This document shows, piece by piece, positions 1 to 8,386 of a DNA stretch of 64,000 nt. Positions within the stretch are counted from its first letter, which is position 1; each line of letters opens with the position of its first letter. This DNA comes from Pseudomonas laurentiana (GTDB taxonomy: Bacteria; Pseudomonadota; Gammaproteobacteria; Pseudomonadales; Pseudomonadaceae), in assembly GCF_014648275.1 (NCBI RefSeq), contig NZ_BMQU01000016.1, positions 80,975-144,974 of the forward strand, given 5' to 3'. The notes beneath the pieces were generated by a model. The model was not told the origin of the DNA. It saw only the letters and a program-made list of their open reading frames with translations, and searched no databases. Made by a program: the position numbers and the translations under genes.

Positions 1-349
1 GCTTGGCCTTGGCAGCCTGCAGGCCGACCTGGGCATCGGCAGGGTCGAACTCGAGCAGCACCTGCCCCTCGTGAACCAGATCACCGTCATCCGCACCGAT
101 GCTGACCACCGTACCTGTAACCAACGGGGTAATTTCCACGACGTTGCCATTGACGTAAGCGTCGTCAGTGCTTTCACGCCAGCGCCCGTATAGCGTGTGC
201 CATGCCCAGACAGCCGCACCGAGCAGCACAACCAGAAGCAGCAAACCGAGCAGCACAACCAGAAGCAGCAAACCGAGCAGCCAGGTCTTACGTTTACGCT
301 GATTGACGAGATCCTGCGCGCTGTCGGCGGTCTCGGAGACATTGGCCAT
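1..349 (-). CDS. emrA: EmrA/HlyD-family membrane fusion protein (N-terminal part; continues past the window edge)
   Basis: The start codon is at 349 and the reading frame is open to base 1, so only about 116 N-terminal residues are present. They show a basic cytoplasmic segment (about residues 1-23), one membrane helix (about 24-50), then the periplasmic start of the lipoyl/barrel-sandwich region with the motif ESTDDAYVNGNVVEITP typical of EmrA. Such proteins bridge an inner-membrane MFS pump (EmrB) and an outer-membrane channel to export toxic compounds. The gene lies 60 bp downstream of a marR gene on the same strand, so it is probably part of a marR-emrAB type operon. The membrane helix carries a 27-bp in-frame duplication and is unusually long. 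The family assignment is firm; the substrate is unknown. Confidence 0.88.
   Translation of the reverse strand, partial: MANVSETADSAQDLVNQRKRKTWLLGLLLLVVLLGLLLLVVLLGAAVWAWHTLYGRWRESTDDAYVNGNVVEITPLVTGTVVSIGADDGDLVHEGQVLLEFDPADAQVGLQAAKAK
219..280. repeat. 27-bp tandem repeat inside the emrA membrane segment
   Basis: Two identical 27-bp copies lie at 219-245 and 246-272, with 8 bp of a third at 273-280. On the minus strand each unit encodes nine residues (GLLLLVVLL), so the membrane helix of the fusion protein contains this block twice in frame. The unit length is a multiple of three, so copy-number change by slippage would lengthen or shorten the helix without a frameshift. Confidence 0.95.
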
Positions 350-409
350 GACGAATTCCCGGGCTTATTGGAGAGGGGAGATCAAAGGGTGGATACTCTG
401 GGCGCAGGC

Positions 410-883
410 CTACTTGGCCCCTACCCGCAAAGCGATCAGGGTGTCTCCCGCCGCCAGCAGCACTTTGGTCAAGAGCGCTTCCAGCGTGGCCAGCTCCGCC
501 GGCTCAAGCACCCCGACCAACTCGTTCATCGCTTTAGCGCCGATCTGTGGCAACTGATCAGCCAGCCTGCGCCCTTCATCACTCAGTTCGAGGCGAACCT
601 GACGACGGTCGTCCGGGCAGCGCCTGCGGGCAATCAGGTCCTTCTGTTCCAGGCGGTCAAGCATGCGGGTCATCGAGCCGCTGTCCAGGCCAAGGTAACG
701 GCACAGGTCCGCAGGCGTATCGACGCCATACTGCGCAACGATGATCAGCACCTTGAACTGCGCGGCCGTCACACCGAACGCCTGTAGATGGGTATCGAGA
801 ATACGGTCCTTGACCAACGCGGTACGTCCCAGAAGCATGCCAATGGTGCAGTTCTGGAAGTTGTCCGGGGTGTAATGTTCCAT
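410..883 (-). CDS. MarR-family transcriptional repressor
   Basis: 157 residues, the usual MarR length. The winged helix-turn-helix spans about residues 35-105: a recognition helix around 66-80 (SGSMTRMLDRLEQ) and the wing DDRRQVRLEL at 91-100, followed by the conserved SDEG turn. Flanking helices form the dimer interface. The next gene on the same strand is an EmrA-type efflux component, so this is most likely its ligand-responsive repressor. Two copies of a near-identical palindrome lie in its own promoter (895-936), which supports autorepression of the whole operon. The ATG at 883 is the only start that gives a complete MarR N-terminus. The inducer cannot be read from sequence. Confidence 0.93.
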   Translation of the reverse strand: MEHYTPDNFQNCTIGMLLGRTALVKDRILDTHLQAFGVTAAQFKVLIIVAQYGVDTPADLCRYLGLDSGSMTRMLDRLEQKDLIARRRCPDDRRQVRLELSDEGRRLADQLPQIGAKAMNELVGVLEPAELATLEALLTKVLLAAGDTLIALRVGAK

Positions 884-894
884 TGAGAAAGAAC

Positions 895-946
895 CTGCTT
901 AGGCAGTAAGTTTTGCCCATATTACTGCCTAGGCAGCTAGCGTCAA
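895..946 (-). promoter_or_regulatory. marR promoter with two palindromic operators
   Basis: On the minus strand there is a -35 box TTGACG (946-941), a 16-bp spacer and a -10 box TAATAT (924-919). The palindrome CTGCCTAGGCAG (925-936) fills the spacer exactly. A second copy with one change, CTGCTTAGGCAG (895-906), sits 30 bp downstream, around the expected start of transcription. With their flanking TTA/TAA the two sites form a larger inverted repeat (895-909 and 922-936). The placement would let MarR block polymerase binding. Confidence 0.75.
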
Positions 947-976
947 GACATTAATTAGCCTGCTTACTATATGGGC

Positions 977-1002
977 AAAAAAAACGGTGCCTGCAGGCAC
1001 CG
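977..1002 (-). terminator. Rho-independent terminator of miaE
   Basis: Self-complementary CGGTGCCTGCAGGCACCG (985-1002) followed on the minus strand by eight T residues (984-977). It lies 53 bp after the miaE stop codon. Confidence 0.9.
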
Positions 1003-1055
1003 CATGACCGCCATTCAGGAGGTCGAGCAAGCCATCGCGAATGGCTTGCAGGCCA

Positions 1056-1667
1056 TTACTGCCAGCTGGGAACACCGCTATGGAAACGGAATTCGGTGTC
1101 CGGTGCAGTGATCAGCTCGGCCTCGGCCGCCCTGACTTTCTCCACCGCCCGATCAACATCGGCTTCTTCACCGTACTGATAGGCCAGCTTCAGGTAGCCC
1201 TGAAAATGCCGAGCCTCGCTCTTCAGCAAACCGTGATAGAACTTGCCCAGTTCCTCATCCAGATGCGGCACTACCGCAGCGAAACGCTCGCAACTGCGCG
1301 CCTCGATAAAAGCACCGACCACCAGCGTATCGACCAGCTTTACCGGCTCGTGGTTGCGCACCACCGCCCGCAAGCTCGACGCATAACGCCCCGCCGAAAC
1401 CGGGCGCAGGGCTATTTTGCGTCGCTTCATCAGGCGCAATACCTGCTCATGGTGGACCAACTCTTCACGGGCCAGGCGCGACATCATGTTGATCAGGTCA
1501 ATATGCGTGTTGTACTTGGCCATCAGGCTCATGGCCGTGCTGGCGGCCTTGAACTCACAATTCTTGTGGTCGATCAGCATCGTCTCCTGATCGGCCAACG
1601 CAGCCTCCACCCAGGCATCAGGGGTACGGCAGGCCAGGAACGCATCGATTTCGGGAATAAGGTGCAT
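1056..1667 (-). CDS. miaE: tRNA-(ms2io6A37) hydroxylase MiaE
   Basis: 203 residues. MiaE is a non-haem diiron oxygenase that hydroxylates the isopentenyl side chain of ms2i6A at position 37 of tRNAs reading UNN codons. The ferritin-like four-helix fold and diiron ligands are visible: EELVHHE at about residues 68-74, IEARSCER at 121-128 and SEARHF at 150-155. The frame is open further upstream (to 1730), but homologues begin at MHLIPEID, so I place the start at 1667. The gene is monocistronic, ends at a strong terminator, and is divergent from a universal stress protein gene. Confidence 0.93.
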   Translation of the reverse strand: MHLIPEIDAFLACRTPDAWVEAALADQETMLIDHKNCEFKAASTAMSLMAKYNTHIDLINMMSRLAREELVHHEQVLRLMKRRKIALRPVSAGRYASSLRAVVRNHEPVKLVDTLVVGAFIEARSCERFAAVVPHLDEELGKFYHGLLKSEARHFQGYLKLAYQYGEEADVDRAVEKVRAAEAELITAPDTEFRFHSGVPSWQ

Positions 1668-1739
1668 GGTGCTCACGGACAGGACGACGACAAAGCCGGC
1701 AATTATACGCACGCAGGCGGCGATCACCACCGGCTATGC

Positions 1740-1782
1740 TTGATGTGTATCAACACCCGCTCCATCGGGCGCCGACTATAGT
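1740..1782 (+). promoter_or_regulatory. Anr (FNR-type) box and -10 element for the Usp gene
   Basis: TTGATGTGTATCAA at 1740-1753 is an exact match to the FNR/Anr consensus TTGAT-N4-ATCAA. A -10 box TATAGT lies at 1777-1782, giving a predicted start near 1789. The box centre (1746.5) is then about 42 bp upstream, the class II activator position. This predicts low-oxygen induction of the gene at 1815. Confidence 0.85.
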
Positions 1783-1814
1783 CAGTCATTGGTCGCTATT
1801 GAAGAAGGGAGTTC

Positions 1815-2684
1815 ATGCTCATGCAAGCCGTCCGCAGCATTCTGGTGGTACTTGACCCGACGCACGCCCACAGCCGGGCCCTGACCCGGGCAAAACTTAT
1901 CGCTGGCGCCACGGGTGCCCGCTTGCACCTGCTGATGTGTGACAAGAAGCAAGACCACACTGCCCTGCTCAGCCTGCTGAGCAGCCAGCTTCACGACGAT
2001 GGCTACAACAGTGTCACCTATGAACAGACCTGGCACGACACCCTGCACGAGTCGATTATCGACGTGCAGCAGGCCGAAGGCTGCGAGCTGGTGATCAAGG
2101 AACATCGCCCGGATAACCCGCTGAAAAAAGCCCTGCTAACGCCCACGGACTGGAAACTGTTGCGCCTATGCCCCTGCGCCGTCCTGATGGTCAAGCACGA
2201 AAGACCCTGGACCAACGGCGTCATTCTGGCCGCCGTGGATGTTGGCAACCACGATGAGCACCATCGCCTGCTGCACAAGCGCATCGTCGACCACAGCTAT
2301 GAGATCGCGACGCTGGCCAAAGGCCAACTGCATGTCGTCAGTGCCCACCCCTCGCCCATGCTCTCGGCAGCCGACCCGATCTATCAGCTCAAGGAAACCA
2401 TCGAGGCCCGCTACCGCGAAGAGTGCAAGGCGTTCCAGGCGGAGTTTGATGTCAGCGACGAACGCCTGCATGTCGCCGAAGGGCCGGCCGATGTGTTGAT
2501 TCCTCACTACGCGAAAGAGCTCGATGCCGTGCTCACCGTAATTGGTACGGTGGCTCGCAAAGGTATCCCCGGCGCCCTGATCGGCAACACCGCCGAAGTG
2601 GTGCTCGATTCACTGGAAAGCGATGTCCTGGTGCTCAAGACCGAAGAAGCGGCCGATCACCTGGCTGAACTGGCCAAAGGCTAA
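1815..2684 (+). CDS. Tandem-domain universal stress protein (UspE-like), Anr-controlled
   Basis: 289 residues made of two Usp domains (about 1-140 and 145-280). The second domain ends in the nucleotide-binding type motif GALIGNTAEVVLDSLESDVL; the first is degenerate at that place. Usp proteins are cytosolic and support survival under stress; in Pseudomonas several are induced by oxygen limitation through Anr, and here a perfect Anr box stands at the class II position upstream. An AGAAGGGAG ribosome-binding site precedes the ATG at 1815. The second ATG (1821) is possible but less well placed. A hairpin at 2690-2716 separates it from the convergent DUF1289 gene. Confidence 0.9.
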   Translation: MLMQAVRSILVVLDPTHAHSRALTRAKLIAGATGARLHLLMCDKKQDHTALLSLLSSQLHDDGYNSVTYEQTWHDTLHESIIDVQQAEGCELVIKEHRPDNPLKKALLTPTDWKLLRLCPCAVLMVKHERPWTNGVILAAVDVGNHDEHHRLLHKRIVDHSYEIATLAKGQLHVVSAHPSPMLSAADPIYQLKETIEARYREECKAFQAEFDVSDERLHVAEGPADVLIPHYAKELDAVLTVIGTVARKGIPGALIGNTAEVVLDSLESDVLVLKTEEAADHLAELAKG

Positions 2685-2689
2685 CCGCC

Positions 2690-2716
2690 GTCGGAGCCGG
2701 CCTGGCCGGCTCCGAC
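2690..2716. terminator. Hairpin between convergent genes (REP-like)
   Basis: Perfect 11-bp stem GTCGGAGCCGG / CCGGCTCCGAC with a 5-nt loop, located between the convergent usp and DUF1289 genes. There is no T-tract on either strand, so it resembles the REP-type hairpins common in Pseudomonas more than a classic terminator. Confidence 0.6.
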
Positions 2717-2724
2717 AGGCTGGA

Positions 2725-3192
2725 TCAACCCAGTGCGTCTTTCAAAAAGCCCGGTGCGATGTAGCGCTGATAGTGGGCCTCGGACAGCAGAAAGAATTCG
2801 CGGTCAATTGCATCGCGCAGCTGCGGCAGCTCCCAACCGCGAAACTCCGGCAACAGAACCATGCCGTAAGCCTCCACATCGCGGATGACCCGCGCGCCCC
2901 TCGCGATCAACTGATACGCCCAGCAATACTCGGACTGCTGAGGCACAAAGCGAATCTGCCGCTGCTCCAGTTGCTGGCGCAAGCGCATGGCATCGAAGAC
3001 TTCCAGCTTGGCCGTCATCACTTGCACCAACAACTGCTCCAGACGCATCCAGACTGCGCGTTTTTCATCCTCGCCATAGCCGTTCCACTGAATCACTTCA
3101 TGGTGAAAACGCTTGCAGCCACGACACACCAGGTCACCGTAGACAGTGGAGCAAAGGCCGACGCAGGGCGTCTTGATGGAATGGTTGGGCAT
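2725..3192 (-). CDS. DUF1289 domain protein
   Basis: 155 residues. The N-terminal DUF1289 domain (about residues 5-60) contains four cysteines, C10-x3-C14 and C23-x2-C26 (motifs TPCVGLC and CRGCKRF), which look like a metal or iron-sulfur site, followed by the conserved tryptophan region (VIQWNGY). The C-terminal 90 residues are helical and unassigned. The function of the family is not established. The gene is transcribed away from the acnB leader and converges with the usp gene. The start at 3192 immediately precedes the family's first conserved residues. Confidence 0.85.
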   Translation of the reverse strand: MPNHSIKTPCVGLCSTVYGDLVCRGCKRFHHEVIQWNGYGEDEKRAVWMRLEQLLVQVMTAKLEVFDAMRLRQQLEQRQIRFVPQQSEYCWAYQLIARGARVIRDVEAYGMVLLPEFRGWELPQLRDAIDREFFLLSEAHYQRYIAPGFLKDALG

Positions 3193-3302
3193 GGGGAGTC
3201 AACAGCAAAGAGACAGAACAGAGCGCCATGTTAGCCCTTTGTCTAACGGTGGTCACCCCGCAAAGTCATCGTACTCGCCTTACCTTTGTCGACTTTTTAC
3301 CG

Positions 3303-3308
3303 TAGAAT
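3303..3308 (+). promoter_or_regulatory. Possible -10 element upstream of acnB
   Basis: TAGAAT (5 of 6 matches to TATAAT). A weak -35-like TTACCT lies 17 bp upstream. If used, the acnB mRNA would have a leader of about 280 nt that contains the whole inverted-repeat element at 3341-3477. Confidence 0.35.
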
Positions 3309-3340
3309 CATCCGGCCTTTTAAAGGCGCCAATGTCCGTT

Positions 3341-3477
3341 AGAAGCTGTTTTCAAAGCGTCACGAGCACAGTTCATCCGGTAGAACGGCGTTGGCGCGGG
3401 AGATTCGACCATCGAATGCCCGCGTCAGCCCTCATCAGCCTCCGTTCTACAGGCGTAAAACTTTGAAAGCAGCTTCT
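3341..3477. repeat. 137-bp nested inverted-repeat element (MITE-like or structured leader)
   Basis: Outer 17-bp inverted repeats (3341-3357 and 3461-3477) match at 16 of 17 positions. Inside are further pairs: GTAGAACGG (3380-3388) with CCGTTCTAC (3442-3450), CGCGGG (3395-3400) with CCCGCG (3419-3424), and a tip ATTCGA-CCA-TCGAAT (3403-3417). The whole element can fold into one long hairpin or cruciform. It has no coding capacity and no obvious target-site duplication. Confidence 0.8.
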
Positions 3478-3596
3478 GTAAGGATTTCCTGTAACCCTGG
3501 CTACGCGGCCCAAAAAGCCGTATTGCGCATGGGTACTGGAATTTCTGGATGAGCGTCCCGGACACCCATTTGGGACCACTGATGAGGGTAATAACT

Positions 3597-6197
3597 GTGC
3601 TTGAAGCCTACCGCAAACACATCGAAGAGCGTGCCGCCCAGGGTATCGTGCCCCAGCCGCTTAACGCCGAACAAACCGCAGGCCTGGTCGAGCTGCTGAA
3701 GAATCCCCCTGCTGGCGAAGAAGCCGTCCTCGTCGACCTGATCACCAACCGCGTTCCACCAGGAGTGGACGAAGCCGCCTACGTCAAGGCCGGCTTCCTG
3801 TCTGCCATCGCCAAGGGCGAAGCCAAATCCCCACTGATCGACAAGAAACGCGCCGTCGAACTGCTGGGCACCATGCAAGGCGGTTACAACATCGCCACCC
3901 TGGTTGAACTGCTGGACAACGCCGAACTGGCTGCTGTCGCTGCCGAACAACTCAAGCACACCCTGCTGATGTTCGATGCCTTCCACGATGTGGCTGAAAA
4001 AGCCAAGGCCGGCAATGTTCACGCCAAGGCCGTCCTGGAATCCTGGGCCGCCGGTGAGTGGTTCACCAGCAAGCCAGCCATTGCCGAGAAGTACAGCCTG
4101 ACTGTCTTCAAGGTGCCAGGCGAAACCAACACCGACGACCTGTCCCCTGCCCCGGACGCCTGGTCGCGCCCTGATATCCCGCTGCACGCCCTGGCCATGC
4201 TGAAAATGGCCCGTGACGGCATCGTGCCTGAGCAACAAGGCGCAATCGGCCCGCTCAAGCAGATCGAAGCAGTCAAAGCCAAGGGCTTCCCGGTTGCCTA
4301 CGTCGGCGACGTGGTTGGCACCGGCTCGTCCCGTAAGTCCGCTACCAACTCGGTACTGTGGTTCTTCGGCGACGACATTCCGTACGTTCCGAACAAGCGC
4401 GCTGGCGGCTTCTGCTTCGGCTCGAAAATCGCTCCAATCTTCTACAACACCATGGAAGATGCTGGCGCACTGCCAATCGAGTTCGACGTATCGAACCTGA
4501 ACATGGGCGACGTGATCGACGTGTACCCACACGCCGGTAAAGTCTGCAAGCACGGCACCGAAGAAGTCATCACCACCTTCGAACTGAAGACCCCGGTGCT
4601 GCTCGACGAAGTCCGCGCTGGCGGCCGTATCCCACTGATCGTTGGCCGTGGCCTGACTGACAAGGCTCGCACCGAGCTGGGCCTGCCGGTTTCCGACCTG
4701 TTCCAGAAACCAGAGCAGCCTGCCGACACTGGCAAAGGCTACACCCTGGCACAGAAAATGGTCGGCAAGGCCTGCGGCGTGACTGGCGTTCGTCCAGGCA
4801 CCTACTGCGAGCCGAAGATGACCACCGTGGGTTCCCAGGACACCACTGGCCCAATGACCCGTGACGAGCTGAAAGACCTGGCATGCCTGGGCTTCTCCGC
4901 TGACCTGGTCATGCAGTCGTTCTGCCACACCGCTGCCTATCCGAAGCCAATCGACGTCACCACCCACCACACCCTGCCGGATTTCATCCGCACCCGTGGC
5001 GGCGTGTCCCTGCGTCCAGGCGATGGCATCATCCACAGCTGGCTGAACCGCATGCTGCTGCCTGACACCGTCGGCACCGGTGGCGACTCGCACACCCGCT
5101 TCCCAATCGGCATTTCCTTCCCTGCCGGTTCCGGCCTGGTCGCCTTCGCTGCAGCCACTGGCGTCATGCCGCTGGACATGCCAGAGTCGATCCTGGTCCG
5201 CTTCAAGGGCAAGCTGCAACCTGGCATCACCCTGCGTGACCTGGTTCATGCCATCCCTTACTACGGCATCAAGAATGGCCTGCTGACTGTCGAGAAGAAA
5301 GGCAAGATCAACGCCTTCTCCGGCCGCATCCTGGAAATCGAAGGCCTGGACGAACTGACTGTCGAGCAAGCGTTCGAACTGTCTGACGCCTCGGCTGAGC
5401 GTTCCGCTGCAGGTTGCACCATCAAGCTGCCAGAAAAAGCCATTGCCGAGTACCTGAAGTCGAACATCACCCTGCTGCGCTGGATGATCAGCGAAGGCTA
5501 CGGCGATGCACGTACCATGGAACGTCGCGCCCAAGCGATGGAAGCCTGGCTGGCCAATCCGGTTCTGCTGGAAGCCGACAAGGACGCCGAATACGCCGAG
5601 ATCATCGAAATCGATCTGGCCGACGTCAAAGAGCCTGTGCTCTGCGCCCCGAACGACCCGGACGACGCCCGTCTGCTCTCGACCGTACAGGGCGAGAAAA
5701 TCGACGAAGTGTTCATCGGTTCGTGCATGACCAACATCGGTCACTTCCGCGCTGCCGGCAAGCTGCTGGAGAAGGTCAAAGGCTCGATCCCAACTCGCCT
5801 GTGGCTGTCGCCGCCAACCAAGATGGACGCTCACCAGCTGACCGAAGAAGGCTACTACGGCATCTACGGCAAGGCTGGCGCGCGCATGGAAATGCCGGGC
5901 TGCTCGCTGTGCATGGGTAACCAGGCTCGCGTTGCTGCGAACTCGACCGTTGTGTCGACTTCGACCCGTAACTTCCCGAACCGTCTGGGTGATGGTGCCA
6001 ACGTGTACCTGGCCTCCGCTGAACTGGCTGCAGTCGCGTCCATCCTGGGCAAACTGCCGACCGTCGAGGAGTACATGGAATACGCGAAGAACATCGACAG
6101 CATGGCTGCCGACGTTTACCGCTACCTGAGCTTCGACCAGATCGCTGAGTTCCGTGAAGCCGCTGCGAACGCCAACATCCCGGTCGTTCAAGCCTAA
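3597..6197 (+). CDS. acnB: Aconitate hydratase B / 2-methyl-cis-aconitate hydratase
   Basis: 866 residues, matching the family length. AcnB interconverts citrate and isocitrate in the TCA cycle and also hydrates 2-methyl-cis-aconitate to 2-methylisocitrate. The domain order is HEAT-like (1-160), swivel with [18 protein letters not shown], then the Fe-S core; the 4Fe-4S cysteines are in [10 protein letters not shown] and [10 protein letters not shown] near the C-terminus. I chose the GTG at 3597 because homologues begin [13 protein letters not shown] and GAGGG lies at the right spacing; the upstream ATG at 3549 adds an unconserved extension. A terminator follows. The nearby prp operon makes this enzyme the likely last hydration step of the AcnD/PrpF route. 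Confidence 0.97.
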   Translation: MLEAYRKHIEERAAQGIVPQPLNAEQTAGLVELLKNPPAGEEAVLVDLITNRVPPGVDEAAYVKAGFLSAIAKGEAKSPLIDKKRAVELLGTMQGGYNIATLVELLDNAELAAVAAEQLKHTLLMFDAFHDVAEKAKAGNVHAKAVLESWAAGEWFTSKPAIAEKYSLTVFKVPGETNTDDLSPAPDAWSRPDIPLHALAMLKMARDGIVPEQQGAIGPLKQIEAVKAKGFPVAYVGDVVGTGSSRKSATNSVLWFFGDDIPYVPNKRAGGFCFGSKIAPIFYNTMEDAGALPIEFDVSNLNMGDVIDVYPHAGKVCKHGTEEVITTFELKTPVLLDEVRAGGRIPLIVGRGLTDKARTELGLPVSDLFQKPEQPADTGKGYTLAQKMVGKACGVTGVRPGTYCEPKMTTVGSQDTTGPMTRDELKDLACLGFSADLVMQSFCHTAAYPKPIDVTTHHTLPDFIRTRGGVSLRPGDGIIHSWLNRMLLPDTVGTGGDSHTRFPIGISFPAGSGLVAFAAATGVMPLDMPESILVRFKGKLQPGITLRDLVHAIPYYGIKNGLLTVEKKGKINAFSGRILEIEGLDELTVEQAFELSDASAERSAAGCTIKLPEKAIAEYLKSNITLLRWMISEGYGDARTMERRAQAMEAWLANPVLLEADKDAEYAEIIEIDLADVKEPVLCAPNDPDDARLLSTVQGEKIDEVFIGSCMTNIGHFRAAGKLLEKVKGSIPTRLWLSPPTKMDAHQLTEEGYYGIYGKAGARMEMPGCSLCMGNQARVAANSTVVSTSTRNFPNRLGDGANVYLASAELAAVASILGKLPTVEEYMEYAKNIDSMAADVYRYLSFDQIAEFREAAANANIPVVQA

Positions 6198-6251
6198 GCT
6201 GACTTAGCCATTGCAGGCTGCGTGAAAACGCAGCTTGCCGCAGCTAAAAAC

Positions 6252-6284
6252 AAATGCCCCGACTCGTCGGGGCATTTGCTTTTC
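6252..6284 (+). terminator. acnB terminator
   Basis: Stem AAATGCCCCGA (6252-6262) / TCGGGGCATTT (6267-6277), loop CTCG, followed by GCTTTTC. It lies 55 bp after the acnB stop. Confidence 0.9.
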
Positions 6285-6459
6285 TGAGCCAAAGACAGCA
6301 GGAAGCCATCGCAGGCAAGCCTGCACCCCACCGGAAACGCGCCAGGCAGCAGCGTTTGAGCTTGGGGCATGTTTCCGACTTAATGCAGCCCCTCCGCTGG
6401 CCTATGTTGGCGTCGCGTCAATGACGCGCTTATCTCACGACCAGCACAGGAAGCCTGAC

Positions 6460-6969
6460 ATGGCCGACATCAGCGGAAGATCATTTATTGCCACACTGTT
6501 GAGCACAACAGGAAAGAACCTGCACCCGATCGGGTACCTGAAAGACGGCTCTGTTGCCGGGGATGGCTGGCTCATACAGAGCAAGAGTTCACAACCCAAC
6601 GTAGCGTTTCGCTTCGACTTTATCGAACACATCGAAGACCGCATCCATTACACCATCAGCGCAGCGCCCGACGGCCCCTACGGTGGCGCGAAGGTCGGCG
6701 TGAGTCGAAATGGGTACTTGGGTTTCTATGACGTGGCCAAGGTTTACGACTTCTGGAAAGTTGAGCTGGAGGGCGACAACGATAACCCCGCCTGTTTCGA
6801 CTTTGTACTACGCGATCACCGCGGTCATCGCGTGTCCGCGGTGAGCGAGCCAAGAGGCGGTTTCTGGACCTCGTTTACCCCTGCAACGCCATCCGAGCGA
6901 CTGCTCTTCCTGAATACAGAGGAAGGGGACATTGTTCATTTTCGAGGGCACATTCTTAAATACGTGTAA
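6460..6969 (+). CDS. Uncharacterised 169-residue protein
   Basis: I do not recognise a family. The product has no signal peptide or membrane segment and is rich in aromatic and glycine residues. The region around residues 70-170 has repeated short beta-type motifs (KVGVSRNGYLGFYDV, FWKVELEGDND, HFRGHILKYV) that look like an all-beta fold, perhaps trefoil-like; this is only an impression. Base composition is less GC-rich than in the flanking genes. The ATG at 6460 has AGGAAG 6 bp upstream; an in-frame ATG at 6421 would add 13 residues. The gene lies alone between acnB and the convergent prpF, flanked by two hairpins, so it may be a later insertion at this site. Confidence 0.7.
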   Translation: MADISGRSFIATLLSTTGKNLHPIGYLKDGSVAGDGWLIQSKSSQPNVAFRFDFIEHIEDRIHYTISAAPDGPYGGAKVGVSRNGYLGFYDVAKVYDFWKVELEGDNDNPACFDFVLRDHRGHRVSAVSEPRGGFWTSFTPATPSERLLFLNTEEGDIVHFRGHILKYV

Positions 6970-7049
6970 CCCCTCCCGCTGCAGCTTCTGCCGGTAGAAA
7001 CCGATCAGGCACAGAAGCTTCGGCAATGACGCGAACACTGAAAACAGCA

Positions 7050-7095
7050 TCGCCGACAAGCCTTGCTCCTCTTGGGGAGCACGGCTTGTCGGCGA
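7050..7095. repeat. REP-type hairpin between convergent genes
   Basis: 13-bp inverted repeat TCGCCGACAAGCC (7050-7062) / GGCTTGTCGGCGA (7083-7095), with an inner GCTCC / GGAGC pair in the loop. The sequence belongs to the GCCGACAAGCC repeats that are frequent in Pseudomonas genomes. It probably also serves as a bidirectional end of transcription. Confidence 0.75.
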
Positions 7096-7118
7096 CAGGG
7101 AAACCACACCAAGCGTGT

Positions 7119-8309
7119 TTAGAAGGCGTCACCAGGCACACGCACCCAACCTTCCATCAGCACGCGAGCGCTACGGCTCATGATGGCCTTGGTCACGGTC
7201 CACTCACCGTTTTTCTCAACCGCTTCAGCCCCCACGCGCAAAGTGCCTGAAGGGTGACCGAAACGCACAGCACTACGTGCGCCCCCGCCAGCCGCCAGGT
7301 TTACCAGGGTGCCTGGAATGGCAGCCGCGGTACCGATGGCGACCGCCGCCGTGCCCATCATGGCATGGTGCAGCTTACCCATGGACAGCGCGCGCACCAG
7401 CAGGTCGACGTCTTTCGCCGCAACCGGCTTGCCGCTGGACGCAACGTAGTCGACCGGCGCCGCGACAAACGCAACCTTCGGCGTATGTTGACGCGTGGCC
7501 GCTTCGTCCAAGTGCTTGATCAGCCCCATACGCAACGCGCCATAAGCACGAATGGTCTCGAACCTGGCCAATGCCTCAGGGTCGCCGTTGATGGCGTCCT
7601 GCAGCTCAGTACCGGTGCAGCCAACTGCTTCGGCCTGAACGAAAATAGTCGGGATACCGGCATTGATCAGGGTTGCCTTGAGCACGCCAACGCCCGGCAC
7701 CTCAAGGTCGTCCACCAGATTGCCGGTTGGAAACATCGAACCACCGGCGCCCTCTTCTTCGGCGGCCGGGTCGAGGAACTCAAGCTGTACTTCGGCGGCC
7801 GGGAAGGTCACGCCATCAAGTTCAAAGTCACCGGTTTCCTGCACTTCACCCTGGGTGATCGGTACATGAGCGATGATGGTCTTGCCGATATTGACCTGCC
7901 AGATGCGCACGGTCGCGATGCCGTTCTGCGGCACGCGGCTGGCGTCAACCAGCCCGCTGCTGATAGCAAACGAACCGACAGCAGCAGACAGGTTGCCGCA
8001 GTTGCCACTCCAGTCGACAAATGGCTTGTCGATGGAAACCTGGCCGAACAGGTAATCGACATCGTGGTCCGGCTTGATGCTGCGCGAGAGGATGACGGTC
8101 TTGCTGGTGCTGGAGGTCGCCCCACCCATGCCATCGATCTGCTTGCCATACGGGTCCGGGCTACCAATCACCCGCAGCAACAGCGCATCACGCTCTGCAC
8201 CGGGGATCTGGGCGCTCTCGGGTAAATCCTGAAGGCGGAAGAACACGCCTTTGCTGGTGCCGCCACGGATATAGGTGGCGGGAATCTTGATCTGCGGTAC
8301 GTGAGCCAT
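7119..8309 (-). CDS. prpF: 2-methylaconitate cis-trans isomerase PrpF
   Basis: 396 residues, the normal family length. PrpF works with AcnD in the methylcitrate cycle: AcnD makes 2-methyl-trans-aconitate and PrpF converts it to the cis isomer. The fold is that of diaminopimelate epimerase; visible signatures are TYIRGGTSKGVFFR near the N-terminus, DGMGGATSSTSKT, DWSGNCGNLSAAVG (the family's cysteine-containing loop) and the C-terminal RFGHPSGTLRVG. The start at 8309 (MAHVPQIK) is preferred over the in-frame upstream extension, which is arginine-rich and unlike homologues. It is the last gene of the prp operon, 117 bp after acnD, with a perfect hairpin in between. Confidence 0.95.
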   Translation of the reverse strand: MAHVPQIKIPATYIRGGTSKGVFFRLQDLPESAQIPGAERDALLLRVIGSPDPYGKQIDGMGGATSSTSKTVILSRSIKPDHDVDYLFGQVSIDKPFVDWSGNCGNLSAAVGSFAISSGLVDASRVPQNGIATVRIWQVNIGKTIIAHVPITQGEVQETGDFELDGVTFPAAEVQLEFLDPAAEEEGAGGSMFPTGNLVDDLEVPGVGVLKATLINAGIPTIFVQAEAVGCTGTELQDAINGDPEALARFETIRAYGALRMGLIKHLDEAATRQHTPKVAFVAAPVDYVASSGKPVAAKDVDLLVRALSMGKLHHAMMGTAAVAIGTAAAIPGTLVNLAAGGGARSAVRFGHPSGTLRVGAEAVEKNGEWTVTKAIMSRSARVLMEGWVRVPGDAF

Positions 8310-8386
8310 GGGAATCTTGTCCTGTTGGATACTGCTCGCCCGTCGCGGGGAACGGCATCTGCGCCCCTCACACAATCAGCGGTGTA

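Noticed and set aside
3549-3596. ATG at 3549 as the acnB start
   Set aside because: Adds 16 residues not seen in AcnB; the GTG at 3597 has the ribosome-binding site and matches the family N-terminus.
3501-6191. 896-residue open frame on the minus strand opposite acnB
   Set aside because: It is an antisense shadow caused by the strong third-position GC bias of acnB; no ribosome-binding site, no recognisable domain, and acnB is beyond doubt.
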